From: Rhizobium viscosum
Lineage (GTDB): Bacteria; Pseudomonadota; Alphaproteobacteria; Rhizobiales; Rhizobiaceae
Length of the DNA: 64,000 nt
Assembly (NCBI RefSeq): GCF_014873945.1
Contig: NZ_JADBEC010000001.1
Coordinates: 2,676,001 to 2,740,000, forward strand
Reading direction: 5' to 3'
Every line of letters begins with the position of its first letter. The first letter of the stretch is position 1. Shown here piece after piece: positions 28,941 through 36,670 of this stretch. A program made the translations under genes and the position numbers. Below the pieces are notes generated by a model, which saw nothing but the letters and a program-made list of their open reading frames with translations, was not told the DNA's origin and searched no databases.

Positions 28941-30536
28941 ATGGCCGACATTGCCCCCAGCCATAGCGACGCTTCCCATCCGCTGCATCATTCGAACTCC
29001 ACCGGCAAGTGGTTCCTGCCGGTGTTCGGGCTCGTTGTGGTCTGCGGTCTCGGATATGTCGGCTATGCCCTCGCCCGTGATTTGACTGCCGCAGTTGCCG
29101 TTCCCTGGCTGCTTCTCGGCCTTGCCCTGCTGATCGCGCTCGGCTTCGAGTTCGTCAACGGTTTCCACGATACGGCCAATGCCGTGGCGACCGTTATCTA
29201 TACGCGCTCCATGCCGGCGGAATTTGCGGTCATCTGGTCGGGCTTCTTCAACTTCCTCGGCGTTCTGACGTCCACCGGGGCAGTGGCCTTCGGCATCCTG
29301 GCCCTTTTGCCGGTGGAGCTCATCCTGCAGGTCGGCTCCGGCTCGGGCCTAGCCATGGTCTTCGCTCTATTGATCGCCGCCATCGTCTGGAATCTTGGTA
29401 CCTGGTATCTCGGTCTGCCGTCATCGAGCTCGCATACGCTGGTCGGCTCGATCATCGGTGTCGGCCTCGCCAACCAGTTCCTGGCGCCGGCAGGTTCCGC
29501 CACCAGTGGTGTGGATTGGTCGCAGGCAACCAACATCGGCCTGTCGCTTTTGATTTCGCCACTCATCGGTTTCGGCCTTTCCGCCATCCTGCTCGTCGTT
29601 ATGAAGTTCCTGGTGCGTAAACCCGAGCTCTATCAGGAGCCGAAGGGCAACCAGCCGCCGCCGTTGTGGATCCGCGCCATCCTGATCTTTACCTGCACAG
29701 GCGTCAGCTTCGCCCATGGCTCGAATGACGGCCAGAAGGGCATGGGTCTCATCATGCTCATCCTGATCGGTCTGGTGCCGACCGCGTTTGCGCTGAACCG
29801 CACGCCTGACGTCAACTATCTCGAAGCCTACAAGTCGGCTTCCGCGCAGGTAGAAACGGCGCTGGGCAAATATGTAAAGCCGGGCGTGACCGTTACCGAC
29901 TACAAGGCTGAAGTCGGCAATGCCGTCAAGAACAAGGTCTGGACAGATGCGACCACGCCGGCGCTGCAGCAATATATCCACCAGACGAGCGGTGAAGTCG
30001 CCGCTTTCCCGACACTGGAAGCCGTTCCGACCAATCTCGTCGGCAACGTCCGCAACGACATCTACCTGATCGGCGAGGCGCTCAAGCTCATCGACAAGAA
30101 GAAGCTGCTGCCGATGGACGCCAGTGATCTCAAGGCCGTCACCGGCTATCATGCGGCGGTGGACAATGCGACGAAGTTCATTCCGTTATGGGTGAAGGTC
30201 GCCGTCGCGCTGGCACTTGGCCTCGGAACGATGGTCGGCTGGAAGCGTATCGTTGTGACGGTTGGTGAGAAGATCGGCAAAACGCATCTGACCTACGGCC
30301 AGGGTGCCGCCGCGGAAGTCGTCGCCATGGTGACGATCGCCTCGGCCGACCATCTTGGCCTCCCGGTTTCGACCACGCATGTTCTGTCATCAGGTGTGGC
30401 GGGCACGATGTCTGCGAACGGCTCTGGCCTGCAATGGTCCACCGTGCGCAACATGCTCATGGCCTGGGTGCTGACGCTGCCAGCCTCGATCGCGATCGCC
30501 TTCCTGCTGTTCGTGATCCTCAGACAGGTTTTCTAG
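28941..30536 (+). CDS. pit: PiT-family inorganic phosphate transporter
   Basis: A 531-residue membrane protein of the low-affinity, cation-coupled phosphate transporter family. Both duplicated signatures are present: GFEFVNGFHDTANAVATVIYT near the N-terminus and VSFAHGSNDGQKGMGL near the middle. A large soluble loop at about 285-415 separates the two membrane halves, followed by LGTMVGWKRIVVTVGEKIG and further helices. The usual rhizobial pit partner (a PhoU-like pap gene) is not adjacent. I saw no convincing Pho box upstream. The 3' end is six bases from the convergent GGDEF-EAL gene. Confidence 0.93.
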   Translation: MADIAPSHSDASHPLHHSNSTGKWFLPVFGLVVVCGLGYVGYALARDLTAAVAVPWLLLGLALLIALGFEFVNGFHDTANAVATVIYTRSMPAEFAVIWSGFFNFLGVLTSTGAVAFGILALLPVELILQVGSGSGLAMVFALLIAAIVWNLGTWYLGLPSSSSHTLVGSIIGVGLANQFLAPAGSATSGVDWSQATNIGLSLLISPLIGFGLSAILLVVMKFLVRKPELYQEPKGNQPPPLWIRAILIFTCTGVSFAHGSNDGQKGMGLIMLILIGLVPTAFALNRTPDVNYLEAYKSASAQVETALGKYVKPGVTVTDYKAEVGNAVKNKVWTDATTPALQQYIHQTSGEVAAFPTLEAVPTNLVGNVRNDIYLIGEALKLIDKKKLLPMDASDLKAVTGYHAAVDNATKFIPLWVKVAVALALGLGTMVGWKRIVVTVGEKIGKTHLTYGQGAAAEVVAMVTIASADHLGLPVSTTHVLSSGVAGTMSANGSGLQWSTVRNMLMAWVLTLPASIAIAFLLFVILRQVF

Positions 30537-30542
30537 GATCGG

Positions 30543-32114
30543 TCAGGCCGTAATGGCTAGATTGGCTTTTTGACTGTCGATGAAGATGCCCGCCTCCGCG
30601 GCGGGCATCGCCTTGCCGAAGAGATAACCCTGGCCGATGTCGCAGCCGAGCTGCAGTAGGGAGGCGAGTTGGGCGTGTTCCTCGACACCTTCTGCTGTCG
30701 TCTTGATGTTGAGGCTCTTTCCGAGAGCGAGCATGGCGCGAACGATCTTCTCCTGCTTCTCGTCCTCCCGGCAGGTCGCGATGAAGCTCTTGTCGATCTT
30801 GATCTTGTCGAAGCGATAACGTGCGAGTTGAGCAAGGCTCGAATAACCGGTGCCAAAATCATCGAGCGCGATCTGTACGCCAGCCTCATGCAACTCATCG
30901 AGAATGTGGGCGGCGACTGCTGGGTCCTGGATCAGCGCGTTTTCGGTGATTTCAACTTCAAGCCGCCTGGCAGGCAGGCGGCTTGCGGCGAGCACTTTGA
31001 AGATACGCGAGGGAAGGAGTTTATCCTCCATCTGCACGGGTGACACGTTGAAGGAAAGCCTTACATCGTCTGGCCAGGCGAGGGCGTCGCTGCAGGCCTG
31101 GGTGAGAAGGTTCTCGAACAGTTCGGTGATCATGCCGGTTTCTTCGGCGATGCCGATGAAGACCGGAGGCGGAATATTCATGCCGTCTTCGTCGGTCCAT
31201 CGGGCCAGTGCCTCGAAGCCGCAGAGCCTGCCACTCCTGAGATCGATCAGCGGCTGATAGTAGGTCTTGATCGCCCTGTTCTGAATGGCGCTGCGCAGCT
31301 TGGTCTCGAGCGATGCGCGTTCCGTCACCTTGTCCTGCATGGACGTTTCGAAGATCAGTTGATGATTGGGCCCGCGCGATTTCGCCTCGTACATGGCAAG
31401 GTCGGCGCGGTGAGCAGCATCTTCCAGCGGCTCTGCGCCTTCGTTCCAGCGGTCGTAGCCCACACTGGCGCCGACCTCGACAGCAAAACCGTCGATCAGG
31501 ATGGGGCGGGTGACCGCCTGGATAAGCACTTTGGCAAACCATTCCTCCCGTGCTGCGGTCATGCCGAGGGCGATGATGATGAATTCATCCCCGCCGAAAC
31601 GGTAAACGCAATCGGCATTGCCGAGCGCGCAGATGCGCTTGGCCACTTCCACCAGCAGAACGTCGCCGCCCTTGTGGCCGACGAGGTCGTTGACTTTCTT
31701 GAAGCCGTCGAGATCGACGGAGAAGATCGTGACGTTGCTCTTGACCTCTTCGGGAATATTGCCGTCCCTATCGGCGGGCTTGGGCAGGATTTTGCGTTCG
31801 AAGGCGTAGCGGTTCGGAAGCTTGGTCAGGTGATCGTGAGTGGCGGTCCAGTCGGCGCGCGCCTGGGCGGAGTCGCGAAGCTGCATCTCCTTGCGAAGGT
31901 CGGCAATGCGCAACACGGAATAGATGAAACTCATCGCGCCGGCGATGCCGAGGGCCAGCACGAACTTATCGGCGCCGTAGTTCTCGAAGCTGCTCATGAA
32001 GGAAACCAGCCAGCTGTCGACATCCAGTAGGGCGGCCGAAATCCACAGCACTGCACCGAGCGCCATGATCGTCAGACATTGCCTTCCCGCCCTGCTCCTG
32101 AAGAATTCCAGCAT
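30543..32114 (-). CDS. Membrane-anchored GGDEF-EAL protein
   Basis: A c-di-GMP enzyme of about 524 residues. Two N-terminal transmembrane helices (LTIMALGAVLWISAALL and FVLALGIAGAMSFIYSVL) precede a coiled linker. A GGDEF domain (CVYRFGGDEFIIIALG) and a complete EAL domain (CGFEALARW, ALDDFGTGYSSLAQL, KIKIDKSFI) follow. Both catalytic motifs are intact, so direction cannot be inferred. No periplasmic sensor domain is seen. The ATG at 32114 has GGAG six bases upstream; ATGs at 32126 and 32150 are alternatives. This is the second bifunctional-looking c-di-GMP protein in the window. Confidence 0.9.
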   Translation of the reverse strand: MLEFFRSRAGRQCLTIMALGAVLWISAALLDVDSWLVSFMSSFENYGADKFVLALGIAGAMSFIYSVLRIADLRKEMQLRDSAQARADWTATHDHLTKLPNRYAFERKILPKPADRDGNIPEEVKSNVTIFSVDLDGFKKVNDLVGHKGGDVLLVEVAKRICALGNADCVYRFGGDEFIIIALGMTAAREEWFAKVLIQAVTRPILIDGFAVEVGASVGYDRWNEGAEPLEDAAHRADLAMYEAKSRGPNHQLIFETSMQDKVTERASLETKLRSAIQNRAIKTYYQPLIDLRSGRLCGFEALARWTDEDGMNIPPPVFIGIAEETGMITELFENLLTQACSDALAWPDDVRLSFNVSPVQMEDKLLPSRIFKVLAASRLPARRLEVEITENALIQDPAVAAHILDELHEAGVQIALDDFGTGYSSLAQLARYRFDKIKIDKSFIATCREDEKQEKIVRAMLALGKSLNIKTTAEGVEEHAQLASLLQLGCDIGQGYLFGKAMPAAEAGIFIDSQKANLAITA

Positions 32115-32349
32115 GAGCTTCTCCATCTCCACCCGGGGCGGAAGTACCATGAAAGTCTGAAATGTTTATTGAAACCTGAAGGCGAATTGTTGGAGACCAT
32201 GCCACGCATTCGGTAGCGCTTTCATCGGAAACGAGCACTCCTCTCATGCTGCGCAGCTTTCTCACGTAGTGTGCGGAACACTGAATTTTACCGGCGATTT
32301 GAAACCTTTGGCCGCCTGCCGCTTTATGCTTTCGCAACGGATGCGGCAG

Positions 32350-32592
32350 ATGTCTCACTTCTATTTCAAGACCATAGACAATGACGGCACGGTTCCGGGC
32401 GATCTGCCGCTCGAATTTCCCGACCTTTTCGCCGCCGTGGAAGAGGCAAAGCATGTGCTGGCCGAAATGGCGCTCGACGGTTTGCCGCAATGGCCGGACG
32501 GATCGCTGGGCATAGAAGTGCAGAACGGTGATCGCTCTCCGATCGTGCGGCTGCGGCTGGAGCTGAAGGTAGATTACATCCGGCCGTCCTGA
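32350..32592 (+). CDS. Small DUF6894-like protein
   Basis: An 80-residue soluble protein beginning MSHFYFKTIDNDGTVPGDLPLEFPDLFAAVEEAKHVLAEMALD. It follows the pattern of a small alphaproteobacterial family (aromatic start, acidic/Gly turn, LP-x-DL-x-AA-x-EA-x-x-LAEMA). I associate this with DUF6894, whose function is unknown. An upstream in-frame ATG at about 32269 would give a poorly conserved extension, so the start at 32350 is chosen. It is followed immediately by a stress-type promoter and the next small gene. Confidence 0.68.
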   Translation: MSHFYFKTIDNDGTVPGDLPLEFPDLFAAVEEAKHVLAEMALDGLPQWPDGSLGIEVQNGDRSPIVRLRLELKVDYIRPS

Positions 32593-33006
<414 letters not shown>

Positions 33007-33322
33007 TCTGCCCTTCATGCAGCTGTGCCTGAAAGCGCTCTGCGATCATCGGCTTGATAGCAGTGTTTTGGTCGCTGGTGCCTTTACCACCGCTCCCGGC
33101 GGGTACGAGAAACAGCGTCTATTCCGATGAGGTGGCGCAAATACGCCGTGGGCGCAGCGCAGCAGCCGATCTGCTTTCCACGCTGCAGGATGCAAGACTG
33201 GCCGGCGTGGCTTCCTACTGACGTTTGGCCAGCTCTCCACTGTCGTTCAGATTCCGCAGTAAAATCGGCAAAGAGAAAGGCGAGCAGCCGTAGCACGCTC
33301 GCCTTTGACGTACTCTGACAGT
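33007..33322. other. Intergenic region without a recognisable gene
   Basis: 316 bases with no convincing coding frame on either strand. The only clear structure is the inverted repeat at 33276-33306. Confidence 0.6.
33276..33306 (-). terminator. Terminator for the 39-residue membrane peptide gene
   Basis: AAAGGCGAGC/GCTCGCCTTT (33276-33285 and 33297-33306), a 10-bp perfect inverted repeat. On the minus strand the stem runs into TTTCTCTTT, 17 bases past the small gene's stop. Confidence 0.6.
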
Positions 33323-33442
33323 TCAGGCGACGTTGATCAGCAATGGCAGGCTGATCATGACGCCGACGAGAACGGCGACAACAGTTGCGACACGCACGAT
33401 GCGAATACGCCGCGTGCGCTCCCCACTCCAGTCATAGGTCAT
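33323..33442 (-). CDS. 39-residue single-pass membrane peptide
   Basis: A short gene with a textbook ribosome site (GAGGAG, seven bases before the ATG) and a hairpin just downstream. The peptide has a polar, basic N-terminus (TYDWSGERTRRIRIVR) followed by one hydrophobic helix (VATVVAVLVGVMISLPLL) and almost no tail. It is predicted to be an inner-membrane micropeptide with the N-terminus in the cytoplasm. The family is not recognised. It lies alone between the stress-type protein and the histidine phosphatase. Confidence 0.62.
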   Translation of the reverse strand: MTYDWSGERTRRIRIVRVATVVAVLVGVMISLPLLINVA

Positions 33443-33542
33443 TTTGCGTCTCCTCGGAGAAGGACGTAGAGCCCGGGATTCCGGGTTCAATATGTATGAC
33501 TGTGTTTGCTTGTGTAAGGCTGGACTAATTTACGAGGACTAT

Positions 33543-34088
33543 TCAGAAACGCAGCGACCAGCGGCGGCCGTCATGTGTCATGCGCACCATACCGAGCGGC
33601 TGGACGTCGATGGTCCAGAAAGATGCGGGCGGTGCTTTCAGCACATCCAGGATCGCGGCGCGGATCACAGCTGCGTGGGTGACTGCGACGACATGGCCGC
33701 CGAGCGGCATTTCCTCGTTCATCCAGCCGCTGATGCGTTTGCAAAGCTGTTGCAGGCTCTCGCCCTCATGCGGGGCAGCTTCGGGATCGGTCATCCAGAG
33801 CGCAAGGTTTTCCGGCTCTTCGGAATGAAGGCTCATGAGCGGCTTGCCGGTCCAGCGTCCGTAGTCGCAATCCCTGAGCGACGGGGCAAGGGTCGCGTCG
33901 AAGCCCAGCATTTCGGCGGTCTGTCGGGCGCGCAGTGCCGGGCTTGCGAAAACCCTGTCCGCCCGTCCTGGTGCCGGCAGGGCGGCGTCGCTCACCGCCT
34001 TTTCCTCCAGCGGTTCATCCGCGGGAAAGGAAGCCGCGTGATTTGCCGCCGTGGCGCCGTGATTTATCCATGTGAGGCGAGTGGTCAC
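33543..34088 (-). CDS. Histidine phosphatase family protein (CobC-like)
   Basis: A 181-residue phosphoglycerate-mutase-fold protein. The catalytic loop reads WINHGAT (His10) where canonical members have RHG, so the usual Arg before His is Asn. The later signatures remain: SPALRARQTAEML, YGRWTGKPL, PHEGESLQQL, VVAVTHAAVIRAA (second His). A GTG start at 34088 is chosen because conserved sequence begins there and longer forms would run through the cobalamin riboswitch on the other strand. Its position beside a B12 riboswitch and cbtBA suggests a cobalamin role such as alpha-ribazole phosphatase, by inference only. Confidence 0.75.
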   Translation of the reverse strand: MTTRLTWINHGATAANHAASFPADEPLEEKAVSDAALPAPGRADRVFASPALRARQTAEMLGFDATLAPSLRDCDYGRWTGKPLMSLHSEEPENLALWMTDPEAAPHEGESLQQLCKRISGWMNEEMPLGGHVVAVTHAAVIRAAILDVLKAPPASFWTIDVQPLGMVRMTHDGRRWSLRF

Positions 34089-34147
34089 GTCGCTCGGCGC
34101 CCTCCGGAGATGGGGCGGGATGGCCGCCGCCCGCTTATGAAGTTTCG

Positions 34148-34177
34148 TTGACAGTTTCTTTGACGAGCAGATATAAA
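34148..34177 (+). promoter_or_regulatory. Promoter for the cobalamin riboswitch-cbtBA transcript
   Basis: TTGACA (34148-34153) and TATAAA (34172-34177), 18 bases apart, placed just ahead of the riboswitch. Confidence 0.6.
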
Positions 34178-34312
34178 CGTGACGTTGCGGGTTTGGAAGC
34201 CGGTGAAAGTCCGGCGCGGTCGCGCCACTGTGACCAGCGTGTCGAAATTCTTCGCGTTGGAAGTCAGACCCTACTGCACGCAAGATCTTCGACTGAACGC
34301 GTCATTCCAGGA
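34178..34312 (+). promoter_or_regulatory. Cobalamin (adenosylcobalamin) riboswitch
   Basis: The conserved core is clear: GAAGCCGGTGAAAGTCCGGC then GCGGTCGCGCCACTGTGA (34196-34233), and the B12 box GAAGTCAGACC near 34260-34270. The element ends just before the AGGAGGAA ribosome site of cbtB, so it likely represses translation or transcription of cbtBA when B12 is abundant. Confidence 0.93.
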
Positions 34313-34319
34313 GGAATAC

Positions 34320-34529
34320 ATGTCTGATACCACTTTCGCGCCCGTCGCGTCGCCCGCCCCAATTCCCGTAGGCCAGATTCTGCCATGGGCGATCTTCGGC
34401 GGGTTGCTGATGCTTATCGCCATCTATTTCGTCGGCACTGAAGAAGGCGCGATGGCGCTCTTTAACGGCATGTATGTGCACGAATTCGTGCATGACGGCC
34501 GCCATCTCCTCGGCTTCCCCTGTCACTAA
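34320..34529 (+). CDS. cbtB: Cobalt transporter subunit CbtB
   Basis: A 69-residue membrane protein with one transmembrane helix (QILPWAIFGGLLMLIAIYFVG) and the hallmark His-rich C-terminal metal-binding end (YVHEFVHDGRHLLGFPCH, three His plus Cys-His). CbtAB is a predicted B12-regulated cobalt uptake system of proteobacteria. AGGAGGAA lies just before the ATG at 34320. It directly follows the cobalamin riboswitch and is 13 bases ahead of cbtA. Confidence 0.93.
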   Translation: MSDTTFAPVASPAPIPVGQILPWAIFGGLLMLIAIYFVGTEEGAMALFNGMYVHEFVHDGRHLLGFPCH

Positions 34530-34542
34530 GGGAGTGCCTCAC

Positions 34543-35277
34543 ATGGTTGGAAACCTTCTGCTTCGCGGCATGATCGCGGGGGCGATTGCTGGCATCCTGG
34601 TTTTTGTATTCGCGCGCGTCTTCGGCGAGCCGGTGGTCGATGCGGCGATTGCCTTCGAAGAGGCGACATCGCAGGCGGCTGGTGCGGCAGCCGAGCCGGA
34701 AATCGTCAGCCGTGGCACCCAGGCCGGCCTTGGGCTCTTTACCGGCGTCATGGCCTATAGCATCGCTGTCGGCGGGTTGTTTGCGCTCGTCTTTACCTTC
34801 GTGCATGGCCGCTTCAGCAGCCTTTCGGTGCGCGGCACCTCGGCCGTCATCGCCATTGCCGCCTTCGTCGCCATCGTTATCGTCCCGGCCATCAAATATC
34901 CGGCCAATCCGCCGGCCGTCGGCAACCCCGATACGATCGGCGTGCGCACCGAGCTGTTCTTCCTGATGATCGTTGTTTCACTTGCCTCGTTGGTCGCAGC
35001 CATTGCGATTGCCCGCCGGCTGGCAGCGAACTACGGTACTTGGAATGCGGCGATCATTGCGGGCGTCCTGTTCGTCGTCTTCATCGGCCTGGTGGAATAT
35101 CTGCTGCCGCCGATCAATGAAGTGCCGGAGAATTTCTCGGCCACGGTGCTGTGGCGTTTCCGCACGGCATCGCTCGCCATGCATGTGATCCTCTGGTCGG
35201 TGCTCGGCCTTGCCTTCGGCGCCCTGGCGGAAAGGCGCCTTGGCGTGAAGAGCGGTCTGCGCCCGGCCTATCGATAA
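34543..35277 (+). CDS. cbtA: Cobalt transporter subunit CbtA
   Basis: A 244-residue membrane protein with about six helices (LLLRGMIAGAIAGILVFVFARVFGEP at the N-terminus, IAIAAFVAIVIVPAIKYPANPPAVGN in the middle). The PAIKYPANPPAVG and YLLPPINEVPENF segments are typical of the CbtA family. It forms a pair with CbtB under the riboswitch and is expected to carry cobalt for cobalamin synthesis. A 10-bp hairpin follows, so the next gene may be partly uncoupled. Confidence 0.92.
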   Translation: MVGNLLLRGMIAGAIAGILVFVFARVFGEPVVDAAIAFEEATSQAAGAAAEPEIVSRGTQAGLGLFTGVMAYSIAVGGLFALVFTFVHGRFSSLSVRGTSAVIAIAAFVAIVIVPAIKYPANPPAVGNPDTIGVRTELFFLMIVVSLASLVAAIAIARRLAANYGTWNAAIIAGVLFVVFIGLVEYLLPPINEVPENFSATVLWRFRTASLAMHVILWSVLGLAFGALAERRLGVKSGLRPAYR

Positions 35278-35285
35278 GTGGCGGG

Positions 35286-35313
35286 AGAGGGAGCCTCATT
35301 GGCTCCCTCTTTC
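35286..35313 (+). terminator. Hairpin after cbtA
   Basis: AGAGGGAGCC-TCATT-GGCTCCCTCT, a perfect 10-bp stem followed by only a short T run (TTTC). It is probably a weak or partial terminator. Confidence 0.6.
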
Positions 35314-35352
35314 ATCATGAGCCGTCGGCTTGTGATTGGAATCGGACCCTTT

Positions 35353-35958
35353 ATGAAGAACGTGTTGCGCGCCTTTTGTTTCGTCCTTGCCCTGCTCGCT
35401 GCAGGCGGCGCATTCGCGCATAGTCGCAGCGGCGAGGGCAGTCATGACGGCCTGCCAGTGCCCGAGATCTCGCATGGCGAGATGACGGTCATTTCCGACT
35501 ATCGCAGCCGCATCATGGATCTCGCCTCGACGGCAGCGGATACCAATGAGCCCTTCCGGCGCGTGCTGAATTATGCCGAAATCCAATATTCCTACTGTCT
35601 CTGGGGCCGGATACCAGGCAGCGTGACCGATGAGGAAAGCCCGTTCAACGAATGCGCCCATGCTTACCTGGCTGCGACCAAGGCCGTGCTGCTCGCCATG
35701 CGCGGCATGCCACAGGAGACCATGGCGGCCGGTAAAATCGCATCGGCCGTCGATGTCGATATGGTCAGGCGCGGGCTCTCGCTGGTGACCTGCCGCTTCA
35801 GTGGTGAAGGTTTCAACACGGCCGATGTCGTGCGCCCGCGCTGGAGCGAAATTCCGCTGCATCCGGCAAGCATGGTCTCGCTCACGGGATTTGCAGCGAT
35901 CCTCGCGGCAGGAGTCTTTGTCCTCAGGCGGCTTCTCCGGGTTCAGTCCTCGGAATAG
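35353..35958 (+). CDS. Exported, His-rich, membrane-anchored protein of unknown function
   Basis: A 201-residue protein with a Sec signal peptide (MKNVLRAFCFVLALLAAGGAFAHS). A short His-containing segment follows (AHSRSGEGSHDGLPVPEISHGEM). A periplasmic helical domain has four Cys (YSYCLWGR, FNECAHAY, VTCRFSG among them), and there is a C-terminal anchor helix (MVSLTGFAAILAAGVFVLRRLL). I recognise no family. Its place 76 bases after cbtA, together with the His residues, makes an accessory role in periplasmic cobalt or metal handling possible, but that is inference. The 3' end overlaps the convergent oxidoreductase gene by 16 bases. Confidence 0.7.
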   Translation: MKNVLRAFCFVLALLAAGGAFAHSRSGEGSHDGLPVPEISHGEMTVISDYRSRIMDLASTAADTNEPFRRVLNYAEIQYSYCLWGRIPGSVTDEESPFNECAHAYLAATKAVLLAMRGMPQETMAAGKIASAVDVDMVRRGLSLVTCRFSGEGFNTADVVRPRWSEIPLHPASMVSLTGFAAILAAGVFVLRRLLRVQSSE

Positions 35959-36605
35959 CGCTGCTCGCGCCACGGATCACCATACATGTGGTAACCGTTC
36001 TTTTCCCAGAACCCGGCCTTGTCTGCCGGCAGCAGATCGATGCGGCGCAGCCATTTGGCGCTTTTCCAGAAATAGAGATGCGGTATGACGAGGCGCATTG
36101 GTCCGCCGTGATCGCGGGTGAGCGGCAGACCCTCCCATGAGGTGGCGAGAATGGCTTCTTCGGCTGCGAAATCGGAAAGCGGCAGGTTGGTCGTGTAGCC
36201 GTCATAGCTTGTCAGCATGACGTAACCGGCTTCCGCTTTCGCCATGGCGAGATCGAGCAGATCGCGGGTCGAAACACCTTTCCATTTGTTGTCGTAGCGC
36301 GACCACGTTGTGACACAATGGATGTCGGTGACCATTGTGCTCTGTTCCAGCGCTTGGAAAGCGGCCCAACTGAGGTCGAGCGTCGTCTCGACCAGACCGC
36401 GAACTTCCAGCCGCCAGCTATCGATGGAAATGACCGGCTGCTGGCCGAGGTCGAGCACCGGCCAGTTCTTGACCAGATGCTGGCCCGGCGGCAGGCGCTC
36501 GGTTTCCGGGCGGCTGATACGGCCGGTCAGGAATTTTCCTTCTGCCGCCCAGCGGCGTTTGGATGTCGTGAGCTTGCTGTCTTCGGGGATCTGGTCGTCG
36601 CTCAT
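35943..36605 (-). CDS. Sulfite oxidase-like molybdopterin oxidoreductase (cytoplasmic type)
   Basis: A 220-residue protein consisting of the molybdopterin-binding sulfite oxidase/MsrP catalytic domain. Visible signatures are WRLEVRGLVE, VTDIHCVTTWSRYDNKWKGV with the Mo-ligating Cys, YTTNLPL, GGPMRLVIPHLYFWKSAKWL and WEKNGYHMYGDPWREQRY. Unlike MsrP it has no twin-arginine signal and no membrane partner MsrQ nearby, so it is the short cytoplasmic YuiH-like type of unknown substrate. AAGGAG precedes the ATG at 36605. Confidence 0.86.
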   Translation of the reverse strand: MSDDQIPEDSKLTTSKRRWAAEGKFLTGRISRPETERLPPGQHLVKNWPVLDLGQQPVISIDSWRLEVRGLVETTLDLSWAAFQALEQSTMVTDIHCVTTWSRYDNKWKGVSTRDLLDLAMAKAEAGYVMLTSYDGYTTNLPLSDFAAEEAILATSWEGLPLTRDHGGPMRLVIPHLYFWKSAKWLRRIDLLPADKAGFWEKNGYHMYGDPWREQRYSED

Positions 36606-36670
36606 GGTGGTCTCCTTGCGGTGCAGCAATCAGACATCCGCGCCTGAGACGTGTCAAGTTTCAGCGCCTC

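Noticed and set aside
33084..33296. Minus-strand 70-residue frame in the 33.0-33.3 kb gap
   Set aside because: Cys/Arg/Gly-rich with no ribosome site and no conserved pattern; it also overlaps the terminator hairpin.
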